From: an uncultured Bacteroidales bacterium | Lineage (GTDB): Bacteria > Bacteroidota > Bacteroidia > Bacteroidales > JAUNSR01 | Assembly (NCBI GenBank): GCA_947074165.1 | Contig: CAMTOT010000141.1 | Location: 1-7,254, forward strand | Direction of reading: 5' to 3' | Length of the DNA: 7,254 bases | Shown: piece by piece, positions 1-6,830 of the stretch | Layout: every line of letters begins with the position of its first letter | Position numbering within the stretch: the stretch's first letter is position 1 | The notes under the pieces: model-generated | The model's input: only the letters and a program-made list of their open reading frames with translations | The model's database searches: none | What the model was told of the DNA's origin: nothing | Translations under genes and position numbers: made by a program

Positions 1-46
1 TAAACCAGGACGTACACTCTTTCCCTACACGACGCTCTTCCGATCT
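1..46 (+). other. Illumina adapter remnant (P5 tail, i5 index, read-1 primer), not genomic
   Basis: Positions 14-46 match the complete 33-base Illumina TruSeq read-1 adapter from ACACTCTTTCCC to the terminal CTTCCGATCT. Positions 6-13 read CAGGACGT, which I recall as TruSeq HT i5 index D507. Positions 1-5 (TAAAC) match the last five bases of the P5 arm (TACAC) at four of five places. The order P5 tail, index, read-1 primer is exactly that of a dual-index library molecule, so these bases are untrimmed synthetic sequence fused to the contig end. Genomic sequence begins at 47. Any promoter or upstream gene of the first coding region is therefore missing. Confidence 0.97.
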
Positions 47-1710
47 TGAAAAAATTGAATTATTGTTTGGTTGCGGTTTTACTTCTTACATTAGAAAGTT
101 GCGGTGAGAAGAAGAGAACACTGGCCGGTTTTGATAATTTTGTTTATAGAGGTCAGGATGTTTGTTACGAAGTACCAATTGATACACGAGATTTCTATTT
201 TAATCCTATTCTTTCAGGCACCTATTCTCAGGCATCGATTTGCAGAAAGAATGATACATATTATCTTACAACATCTTCTTTCGATTACTTTCCCGGCTTG
301 CCGGTATTTCAGAGTAATGATCTTATTAATTGGGAGCAGATAGGGCATGGTATAGACAGGATATCACAGATGGATATGGATTCTGTGACGTACAAGAATG
401 GTATTGTATCTCCTTTTATTACATATAATGAGGAAGAGCAGTGTTTCTATATGTTAGCTCAATGCACGGGTAGTATAGGCAATTTTATGCTTAAAAGTAA
501 TGACCCTCTGACCGGTTGGTCAGATCCTGTTAAGATTGAAGGTATAGAGGGGCGTGATATCTCTGTTGTTTTCGACGATGATAATTCTTATATACTATAC
601 TGTGTAGATACCAAAAATGAGAACGGACTGATTGCCAAAGAGACTATCATGCTTGCTGAGTATGATTTATTAACCAATAAGGTTGGTGCAAAATATGAGA
701 TATTTAGCAAGGAGGACAATACCAGCTTTAGTCAGCTATATATATCATCACCACGTGTCTATTCAGAGAAGAGTAAGCATTATCTTATTGCTTCTTTCGG
801 GCGTAATGGCGATAATGTAGAGAATATAGCTATGATGGCTAATAATATAAAGGGACCATATGACTATAATAAGTCGGGGGTAGTACTTTCTCAAAAAGAA
901 CTTTCTTCTCAAAGACAGTTTAAAGTGATTGAAGCATCTAATACACAGCTTATAAAGAATAATGATAATGAATGGTTTGCTATTTTTCTTGGAGCAAGAC
1001 CTTATCGTAGTGACTTTTTTAATACCGGAAAAGAGACATTCATGCTTCCTGTAATCTGGAACGAAGACTATCCACAGATTCTCGCTAAAGATGAGAGTGT
1101 ACCTGTTATTAAGAAATATGAGTCATGTAATCTGCAGAGTAATTTCAATAGTGGTAACTTTGTATGGGAAGATAATTTTAATGAATATATCCTTGATTCT
1201 AAATGGGTGATGATCCGTACACCAAAGAAAAGCTGGTATACCCTGGATGAGGGAAAGCTATGCATTACACCACAGTCTAACTCTATATATGATATTAACA
1301 ATCCTGCTTTTCTTGGCAGACGACAGCAACATACAAATTTTGAGGCGGAAGTAGACTTAGATTTCCAGCCTGCATATGATAATGATTTTGCCGGTATGGT
1401 GTGCTATCAAAACAATAATGCTTGTTATATGTTTGGGAAAACTATGATCTCAGGAAATGAAATGGTTATATTCAAAGGACCTCAAGACTACTCACGGGTG
1501 ACTTATGCTCCACTTCCTAAAGATAAAAAAAATCAATCTTTGAAGCTGAAGATTAGTTCTGATGAGGGAAAATATATGTTTATGTATTCTTTGGATAACG
1601 GAAAGCTATGGAGGGAGTTTTATCAGGCAGATGCTTCAAAGATATCAAGCGCTAAAACAGAGAGCGAATCAGGTGTATTAATTGGCTTGTATGCCTATTC
1701 TCCTAAATAA
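46..1710 (+). CDS. GH43-family lipoprotein with beta-xylosidase-like C-terminal domain; catalytic residues apparently replaced
   Basis: This 554-residue protein has a lipoprotein signal peptide: K2-K3, a hydrophobic core at residues 8-16 and lipobox L16-E-S-C19. No acidic run follows Cys19, so a surface-export signal is not obvious and a periplasmic-facing anchor is plausible. Residues about 50-360 form a GH43 beta-propeller (NPIL start at 53, SSFDYFPGLPVF at 77-88, conserved RP at 318-319, GKETFMLPV at 328-336). Residues about 374-554 resemble the concanavalin-like C-terminal domain of family-43 beta-xylosidases. Length fits that class. Family members cleave xylosides or arabinosides from plant polysaccharides. 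Here the usual Y-P-D-P-S with the base Asp reads Y60-S-Q-A-S64, the acid Glu of E-G-P-H is S234, and the conserved His of G-H-A-D is N299; only the third Asp (D171) remains. It may bind glycans rather than hydrolyse them. The T of the TTG start belongs to the adapter, so the genomic start was most likely ATG. It stops with TAA just before a terminator. Confidence 0.85.
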   Translation: MKKLNYCLVAVLLLTLESCGEKKRTLAGFDNFVYRGQDVCYEVPIDTRDFYFNPILSGTYSQASICRKNDTYYLTTSSFDYFPGLPVFQSNDLINWEQIGHGIDRISQMDMDSVTYKNGIVSPFITYNEEEQCFYMLAQCTGSIGNFMLKSNDPLTGWSDPVKIEGIEGRDISVVFDDDNSYILYCVDTKNENGLIAKETIMLAEYDLLTNKVGAKYEIFSKEDNTSFSQLYISSPRVYSEKSKHYLIASFGRNGDNVENIAMMANNIKGPYDYNKSGVVLSQKELSSQRQFKVIEASNTQLIKNNDNEWFAIFLGARPYRSDFFNTGKETFMLPVIWNEDYPQILAKDESVPVIKKYESCNLQSNFNSGNFVWEDNFNEYILDSKWVMIRTPKKSWYTLDEGKLCITPQSNSIYDINNPAFLGRRQQHTNFEAEVDLDFQPAYDNDFAGMVCYQNNNACYMFGKTMISGNEMVIFKGPQDYSRVTYAPLPKDKKNQSLKLKISSDEGKYMFMYSLDNGKLWREFYQADASKISSAKTESESGVLIGLYAYSPK

Positions 1711-1732
1711 CATATACTTATTATTAGCAAAG

Positions 1733-1767
1733 AAAAAGGACGCGATTTATTATCGCGTCCTTTTTTT
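1733..1767. terminator. Bidirectional intrinsic terminator between convergent genes
   Basis: Positions 1733-1746 (AAAAAGGACGCGAT) pair perfectly over 14 bp with 1752-1765, leaving a five-base TTATT loop (1747-1751). On the + strand the GC-rich part of the stem is followed by seven T (1761-1767). On the - strand the five A at 1733-1737 give a T run. It lies 22 bases after the stop of the GH43 gene and about 30 bases beyond the stop of lrgB, so it can end transcription from both sides. Confidence 0.92.
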
Positions 1768-1797
1768 GCTTTATATTATCATGAAGAATAACTCTTA

Positions 1798-2499
1798 CTA
1801 AATAAGTTTCATTAGATAATTTACTAATGGTATGGCTATTGAAGTCATTATCCCCATTATCCCTATAGATAATCCACCTATCGCTCCTTCTATTGCTCCA
1901 ATCTCCATCGCTCTTGCAGTGCCAAGTCCGTGAGATGCAGCACCAAGTGAAAGACCTACTGCAATGGGGCTTTTTATACCGCATAAAGAAAGAATTTTTG
2001 GTCCCAGGGCCGCTCCTGATATCCCGCAGATCACAACAGTGACAGCGGTCAGTGCAGGTATACCGCCATGTATTGCAGAAAGACTTACCGCTATTGGTGT
2101 AGTGACAGATTTTGGTTCAAGCGAAACTATCATCATATCCTCAAGATTAAACAGTTTACCAATTACAATCACACTCAATACACCTATAAACGCACCTGTT
2201 GCCACAGATGTAATGATAGATATAATATTGCCTTTCACATGATCAAGCTGATCATATAGCAATAATCCAAGAGCTACAACAGATGGACCGAGCATGAAAT
2301 CAATCAACTTGCTACCTTCCTTAAATGACTCATAAGGAATATCCATAAAGGTAAGAAAGGAGATTATTATTATCATACAAATAAGGCATGGATGTAATAA
2401 TGCAATCTTACTTCTTTTATATACCCATACTCCGAAAAGATAGCTGCCGGTTACCAGAGTGAGCATAAATGGAGTATTTTCAAATAATATCTGTTTCAT
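1798..2499 (-). CDS. lrgB: LrgB/CidB-family membrane protein
   Basis: This 233-residue, very hydrophobic protein has roughly six or seven membrane segments and spans the full LrgB family length. Family signatures are all present: LGPSVVALGLLLY (70-82), EPKSVTTPIA (128-137), HGGIPALTA (144-152), GP at 166-167 and SHGLGTARAME (189-199). LrgB proteins work with LrgA-type partners. They were first described as antiholin-like regulators of murein hydrolase activity (Staphylococcus LrgAB/CidAB). Relatives were later shown to take part in pyruvate uptake (Bacillus PftAB) and plastid glycolate/glycerate transport (plant PLGG1). Which substrate this one handles cannot be read from the sequence. The ATG lies inside the end of lrgA (20 bp overlap), implying coupled translation. 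The leader is A-rich with no Shine-Dalgarno, as usual in Bacteroidota. It is the last gene of the leftward cluster and is followed by the terminator hairpin. Confidence 0.95.
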   Translation of the reverse strand: MKQILFENTPFMLTLVTGSYLFGVWVYKRSKIALLHPCLICMIIIISFLTFMDIPYESFKEGSKLIDFMLGPSVVALGLLLYDQLDHVKGNIISIITSVATGAFIGVLSVIVIGKLFNLEDMMIVSLEPKSVTTPIAVSLSAIHGGIPALTAVTVVICGISGAALGPKILSLCGIKSPIAVGLSLGAASHGLGTARAMEIGAIEGAIGGLSIGIMGIMTSIAIPLVNYLMKLI

Positions 2500-2851
2500 T
2501 TTGTTTAATTTTTTTATTTGAAGATTCCATTTTCTGCTGTATTAATGCTACAGACAGGATAACGCTTAACGAACTTAGCAATGTGATTAATACGATTGCG
2601 AACCAGTTGCCGGAGATAATATCCCATGAAGCCATAAGACCGATTGAAGCCGGGACAAAAAACATTGTCATATTCTTAGTTAGTACCGTAGCTACTTTTC
2701 TGACATGATCAGCGTTTACTATACCTGTCTTTAAGGAAATAAAAAGAAATATCATACCAAATACACTACCGGGCATAAAACCTCCGGTGAAATAACCTGC
2801 AACCTCCCCTATGAACAAATAGAGTAAGATTATAAAAATACCTTTTAACAT
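2480..2851 (-). CDS. lrgA: LrgA/CidA-family holin-like membrane protein
   Basis: This 123-residue protein has about four hydrophobic membrane segments and a charged C-terminal tail rich in Lys, Asn and Gln (from about residue 105). The family motifs are MPGSVFGMIFLF (26-37), where the family has an IPGxVxGM-like stretch, and MFFVPASIGLM (63-73), matching the lFFVPAxVGxM signature. LrgA/CidA proteins oligomerise in the inner membrane and resemble phage holins. With LrgB they form a two-component system linked to cell-lysis control and, in later work, to export or import of small carboxylates. The ATG starts 19 bp after the recQ stop, and the 3' end overlaps lrgB by 20 bp in another frame. The pair therefore appears to be co-transcribed with recJ and recQ. 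Length is normal for the family and no defect is seen. Confidence 0.93.
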   Translation of the reverse strand: MLKGIFIILLYLFIGEVAGYFTGGFMPGSVFGMIFLFISLKTGIVNADHVRKVATVLTKNMTMFFVPASIGLMASWDIISGNWFAIVLITLLSSLSVILSVALIQQKMESSNKKIKQNETDII

Positions 2852-2870
2852 AACCTAAAATGTGAGATTC

Positions 2871-4775
2871 TTATTTTTTTGTTTTATAATAACAGTTCTC
2901 TTGTTCGTAAATGTAGTTCTCATCAAGTAAAAAACGAATAGACTCAATCACTAGCGATTCCTCGTAATTAAGTGAAGATATTAGCCGTTCGCACTCTATG
3001 CATCCTCCCTCAAGTAAGATCATAATCTCTTTTTGTATCACTTCAAATTTAGAAACTGTAAGTTTTCCTGTCTTTTTATCTATGCAGACATCACAAGTAT
3101 TACATTCACTACGATTAGTCTCGCCAAAATAACTCAAGAGTATTTTTGTACGACACACACTATCCTCTGAGGCATACTTTATCATACTGCCGATTCTGGT
3201 AGAATACCTCTCCTTTCTATCCTCATAAACCGATCTAGGTATAGACATATACTCTTTCTCTACTCTTGATTTAAGGAAACATACCATAGCTCCCTTTCTC
3301 GCCGGTACATAATGAAGTATATGCTGTCGACTCAGCATAATTAGTCTCTCGTAAATTTCTGTATTTGTTAGTCCTGTCTTAAGAGATATCAAATCTTCTC
3401 GTATGTATACATAATCAGCGAAAAGTCCAGTATAAGCTCTGAGTACAATATTAATAAGCTTTACTGTCTTTGCATCAAACTCTTTAAGGCGATACAACTC
3501 GTCTCTGGTTACGGTAAAAATAATTCTCGACTGAGTATCAGCATTCTCATCGTAAACGATATATCCAGCTTGCTGTATAAGTTTTAAAGCATGATGCGTC
3601 GGATTTAATGGCAGACTATATGATGCACAAAACCGTGCAAGATCAAAGTCAAACACAGCTTCAAACCCTGCACCTTCCGCAATTTGATAAAATGAACCAA
3701 GATAGTGATATACCCTTTTTATGAAGTCTCTTTCCGGGAATGTATCTAGAATACGTTTTTTTAGTTTTGTTTGATCTGACTTGTTATATAATATTATGGC
3801 GTAAGCTTTTTCTCCGTCTCTTCCCGCTCTACCTGCCTCCTGATAATATTCCTCAAGTGAATCCGGAAGATCAAGGTGAATGACTGTGCGCACATTTGCT
3901 TTATCAATACCCATGCCAAAAGCATTAGTAGAGACAATAACACGACATTCTCCTTTTTTCCACAGATCTTGTTTTTTTTCTTTTATTGCCGGGCTCAATC
4001 CAGCGTGATAATAGTCAGCGTTAATATCATTCTCATTGAGATAGTCGGAAATCTCCTTTGTTTTTTTTCGCGATCTCACATATACAACAGATGTGCCTTG
4101 CACTGAATTTAATATCTGCAGCAGTTTGCCATGTTTGTCTGAAACGTCTCTTACTATATATGCAAGATTCTCACGTGCAAAACTCTTCCGAAACACATTC
4201 TCAGCCTTAAAATCAAGCTTTGTCTGAATATCTTTTACAACCTCAGCTGTAGCTGTAGCCGTAAGCGCGAGTACGGGCGCATGAGGTATTAGCTCCCTAA
4301 ACTCAGATATTTTCAAATATGAAGGTCTGAAATCATATCCCCATTGCGAGATACAGTGAGATTCATCTATTACCAGCATATTCACATTCATATGCCTTAC
4401 TTTACTCAAAAACAGCTCTGAAGAAAGTCGTTCGGGAGATACGTATAGAAATTTATAATCACCATACAGGCAGTTATCAAGGGCTGTTAGTATCTCATGC
4501 CTTTTCATGCCTGTATATATTGCTGCCGCCTTTATACCTTTGCTTCTGAGATTATCTTTCTGATCTTTCATCAGCGCAATGAGAGGTGTGATTACGATGC
4601 AAATGCCATCAAGTAGCATCCCCGGAACCTGAAATGTAATAGATTTACCTCCACCCGTAGGCATAAGTCCAAGAGTATCTTTACCAGCAAGTACAGAATT
4701 AATAATGTCCTCCTGAAGATCTCGGAACTTATCATATCCCCAGTATTGTTTTAATATGCTATATATATCTGACAC
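2871..4775 (-). CDS. recQ: ATP-dependent DNA helicase RecQ (no HRDC domain)
   Basis: RecQ unwinds duplex DNA 3'-5' using ATP in recombinational repair and replication-fork rescue. This 634-residue protein shows the family motifs in order: motif 0 (YWGYDKFRDLQ, 11-21), Walker A PTGGGKS (39-45), Walker B DESH (137-140) with the aromatic-rich loop SQWGYDFRPSY (143-153), motif III LALTATAT (169-176), motif V around 280-291 and motif VI QEAGRAGRDG (312-321). The zinc site is intact with Cys541, Cys558, Cys561 and Cys564. Only about 70 residues follow, possibly a short winged-helix remnant; there is no HRDC domain. Start: the only suitable codon is GTG at 4775. The next Met is residue 38, inside the Walker A region, which would destroy the enzyme. 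The gene begins 24 bp after the recJ stop, and lrgA follows 19 bp after its TAA. RecJ and RecQ are known partners in the RecF pathway, so the pairing is functional as well as positional. Confidence 0.97.
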   Translation of the reverse strand: MSDIYSILKQYWGYDKFRDLQEDIINSVLAGKDTLGLMPTGGGKSITFQVPGMLLDGICIVITPLIALMKDQKDNLRSKGIKAAAIYTGMKRHEILTALDNCLYGDYKFLYVSPERLSSELFLSKVRHMNVNMLVIDESHCISQWGYDFRPSYLKISEFRELIPHAPVLALTATATAEVVKDIQTKLDFKAENVFRKSFARENLAYIVRDVSDKHGKLLQILNSVQGTSVVYVRSRKKTKEISDYLNENDINADYYHAGLSPAIKEKKQDLWKKGECRVIVSTNAFGMGIDKANVRTVIHLDLPDSLEEYYQEAGRAGRDGEKAYAIILYNKSDQTKLKKRILDTFPERDFIKRVYHYLGSFYQIAEGAGFEAVFDFDLARFCASYSLPLNPTHHALKLIQQAGYIVYDENADTQSRIIFTVTRDELYRLKEFDAKTVKLINIVLRAYTGLFADYVYIREDLISLKTGLTNTEIYERLIMLSRQHILHYVPARKGAMVCFLKSRVEKEYMSIPRSVYEDRKERYSTRIGSMIKYASEDSVCRTKILLSYFGETNRSECNTCDVCIDKKTGKLTVSKFEVIQKEIMILLEGGCIECERLISSLNYEESLVIESIRFLLDENYIYEQENCYYKTKK

Positions 4776-4799
4776 CCGATATAGAATCTTATTGTAAAA

Positions 4800-6530
4800 C
4801 TATATTTCTTCCGATGGTTTTATGTCCTTTATTAAAAGCTGCAGAGAGATGTTTCCGTTGAAGTTATTTTCCTCAATGGTATAACATATATCAAACGGTT
4901 TTCTCTGTTTTATATAATCAAAGAACTTTCTCATGCCAAAGGCAATCCCATTCATAATATTTTCACTTTTACTGTCTACCAGTTCCAGTTTTATATGCTC
5001 TTGTTCTCTTCCAACCAGACGACTTGTTCCGAAATCATATACGTTTTTAGTACAGAAAACCGGTTTTGTATTACCCGGTCCGAATGGATTTAGCTTTTTA
5101 AGCTCCTTGAAAAATTTCTGATTGATATTTTTAAAGTCTATGACAAGATCAATATCATTCTGTGGTATAGTTTGAGTCTGTGTTATGTTTTCGCTCACAA
5201 ATTGCTCAAACCTATCCATAAACAATGGAATATTTTCAACTTTAAGGGAAAGACCTGCCGCAAATGTATGACCTCCGAAGTTTTCAATAATATCCCGGCA
5301 TGATTCTATAGCCTTATATACATCAAACCCCTGCACGGAGCGTGCCGATCCAGTTGCCAAACCATTAGAGTTGGTTAGTACAACAGCTGGACGATAATGA
5401 AGCTCTGTCAGTCTTGACGCAACAATGCCAATCACACCCTTATGCCATGTATCATTATATATAACTATAGATTTCTTATCTTCAAAATCATGAATCTGAT
5501 CTATAATAAAATTAGCCTCGTCTGTAATCCTTTTATCAAGAATCTTACGCTCTTCATTATACTTATTTATATTCTCTGTTTTCACCTTTGCTGAAGCCAT
5601 ATCTTTAGCTGTAAGCAAATCTACAGCCTCTTTTCCACACATCATACGCCCTGAGGCGTTAATGCGGGGTCCGATTTTGAAAACTATATCAGATATTGTA
5701 ATCTCTTTTTCACGAAGTCCGCATAGGTCAATAATACCCTGAAGTCCTAAGCTTGCATTTTTATTAATCTGACGAAGTCCGTAATGGGCAAGAATCCTGT
5801 TCTCCCCCGTTATCGGTACGATATCAGAAGCGATGCTCACAGCAACAAGATCAAGCAATGGGATAAGTTGATTATAACAGTCAAGTTTATTATTTATAGC
5901 AAACCCCTGCATAAATTTAAACCCGACACCGCACGCTGAAAGGTGCTGGAATGGATAGCTCGCGTCATTTCTTTTAGGGTCAAGAATAGCGTAAGCATCC
6001 GGCAATTCATCATCAGGAGTGTGATGATCACAAATTATAAAGTCAATATTTTTAGTTTTCGCATAAGCTATTTTGTCAATAGCTTTTATCCCGCAGTCGA
6101 GCGCTATAACTAAGGTAACACCATTATCATAGGCATAATCTATGCCTTTTTCAGATATACCATACCCGTCGTCATATCGGTCGGGAATATAGTAGTCAAG
6201 AAGATTGCAATAATTTCTTAAAAATTTATATACCAAAGATACAGCTGTGGTACCGTCTACATCATAATCGCCATAGATAAGAATTTTCTCCTTATTTCCT
6301 ATAGCCTGATTAAGCCTCTCCACTGCCTTATCCATATCTTTCATTAGAAACGGATCATGCATATCAGACAACTGAGGACGTAAGAATCTATTCGCCGCTT
6401 CGACAGTTGTTATACCCCGGCTTACAAGAATACTTGCAGTAGCGGGGCTAAGCGAGAGCTCTTTTATAAGCTCTTTTTGGTATTTTACTTCTTCCGGTGT
6501 TAGTTGATGGTAGTTCCATTCACTAATCAT
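4800..6530 (-). CDS. recJ: Single-stranded-DNA-specific 5'-3' exonuclease RecJ
   Basis: RecJ digests single-stranded DNA 5' to 3' in gap and break processing, mismatch repair and fork restart, usually behind a helicase such as RecQ. This 576-residue protein has the full family length. The DHH phosphoesterase domain carries metal-binding motif I YGDYDVDG (86-93, with D88, D90 and D92), LDCG (144-147, D145) and the DHH triad 168-170. The DHHA1 domain carries GGHTFAAGL (419-427). The remaining roughly 150 residues, including LNPFGPGN, correspond to the C-terminal OB-fold that binds ssDNA. All catalytic residues I can place are present. The ATG at 6530 has an A-rich leader without Shine-Dalgarno. 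It is the first gene of the leftward cluster, so its upstream region (6531 onward) probably carries the promoter for all four genes. It ends in a TAG codon that lies in the same reading frame as the following recQ. Confidence 0.97.
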   Translation of the reverse strand: MISEWNYHQLTPEEVKYQKELIKELSLSPATASILVSRGITTVEAANRFLRPQLSDMHDPFLMKDMDKAVERLNQAIGNKEKILIYGDYDVDGTTAVSLVYKFLRNYCNLLDYYIPDRYDDGYGISEKGIDYAYDNGVTLVIALDCGIKAIDKIAYAKTKNIDFIICDHHTPDDELPDAYAILDPKRNDASYPFQHLSACGVGFKFMQGFAINNKLDCYNQLIPLLDLVAVSIASDIVPITGENRILAHYGLRQINKNASLGLQGIIDLCGLREKEITISDIVFKIGPRINASGRMMCGKEAVDLLTAKDMASAKVKTENINKYNEERKILDKRITDEANFIIDQIHDFEDKKSIVIYNDTWHKGVIGIVASRLTELHYRPAVVLTNSNGLATGSARSVQGFDVYKAIESCRDIIENFGGHTFAAGLSLKVENIPLFMDRFEQFVSENITQTQTIPQNDIDLVIDFKNINQKFFKELKKLNPFGPGNTKPVFCTKNVYDFGTSRLVGREQEHIKLELVDSKSENIMNGIAFGMRKFFDYIKQRKPFDICYTIEENNFNGNISLQLLIKDIKPSEEI

Positions 6531-6830
6531 TTTTATATATTTTACTTTTTCTAATTCTGTAAAGATAATAAATCATCATAATAATAACCCTTTAATCTTT
6601 TAAAAATTGAGTATGTAAATGATAATAATTGTACGAAATTTATTAAAAGATAATTAATGTTTTAAATTATAATAGACTATGTTATATTGGAAAATTACGT
6701 GAGTAGAAACAACACATCACAGTAGTATAAACTAGTTTGAATATTTGTTAAAACAAAAAGATGTGTAGATTGTTATATCATAGTTATAATACTGAAATTG
6801 CAATATTTAGTACGAAAAACATAATATAGT
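6531..6830. other. AT-rich divergent intergenic region between recJ and the crtB-like gene
   Basis: These 300 bases hold no supportable gene on either strand and must contain the promoters for the leftward recJ cluster and the rightward phytoene synthase gene. I could not find a full Bacteroidota promoter (TTTG plus TAnnTTTG at the usual spacing) on either strand. The eight-base word GTACGAAA occurs twice (6631-6638 and 6810-6817), which may be chance. A cluster of palindromes is listed separately. Confidence 0.8.
6712..6766. promoter_or_regulatory. Candidate operator region: nested palindromes upstream of the crtB-like gene
   Basis: A perfect 10-bp palindrome AAACTAGTTT (6729-6738) is followed six bases later by TTTGTT-AA-AACAAA (6744-6757). 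Both sit between the arms of an inverted repeat, ACACATC (6712-6718) and GATGTGT (6760-6766). The region lies about 65-120 bp before the start of the phytoene synthase gene, a normal place for a repressor or activator site. Short palindromes are common in AT-rich DNA, so a regulatory role is only inferred. Confidence 0.3.

Noticed and set aside
137..140. DESH in place of DEAH/DEAD in the RecQ Walker B motif (protein residues 137-140)
   Set aside because: The acidic residues D137 and E138 are kept and a Ser at the third position is tolerated among RecQ proteins, so it does not suggest inactivity. The coordinates given are residue numbers of RecQ, not bases.
1724..1984. Open frame of 86 codons on the minus strand over the end of lrgB and the terminator
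   Set aside because: It overlaps lrgB in another frame, runs through the terminator hairpin, and has a low-complexity, unrecognisable product.
1964..2242. Open frame of 92 codons on the + strand opposite lrgB
   Set aside because: It lies wholly inside the well-supported lrgB gene, has no recognisable domain, and is a reading-frame shadow.
3876..4106. Open frame of 76 codons on the + strand opposite recQ
   Set aside because: It is entirely antisense to conserved helicase motifs of recQ, and its composition is explained by that gene.
6560..6567. TATCTTTA on the minus strand, 7 of 8 matches to the Bacteroidota -7 box, 30 bp before recJ
   Set aside because: No TTTG box is found about 20 bp upstream of it (the minus strand reads AGGG there), and such near matches are expected often in AT-rich DNA.
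6770..6790. TTGTTA and TATAAT resembling sigma-70 -35 and -10 boxes before the crtB-like gene
   Set aside because: The spacing is only 9 bp instead of about 17, and Bacteroidota use a different primary promoter consensus.
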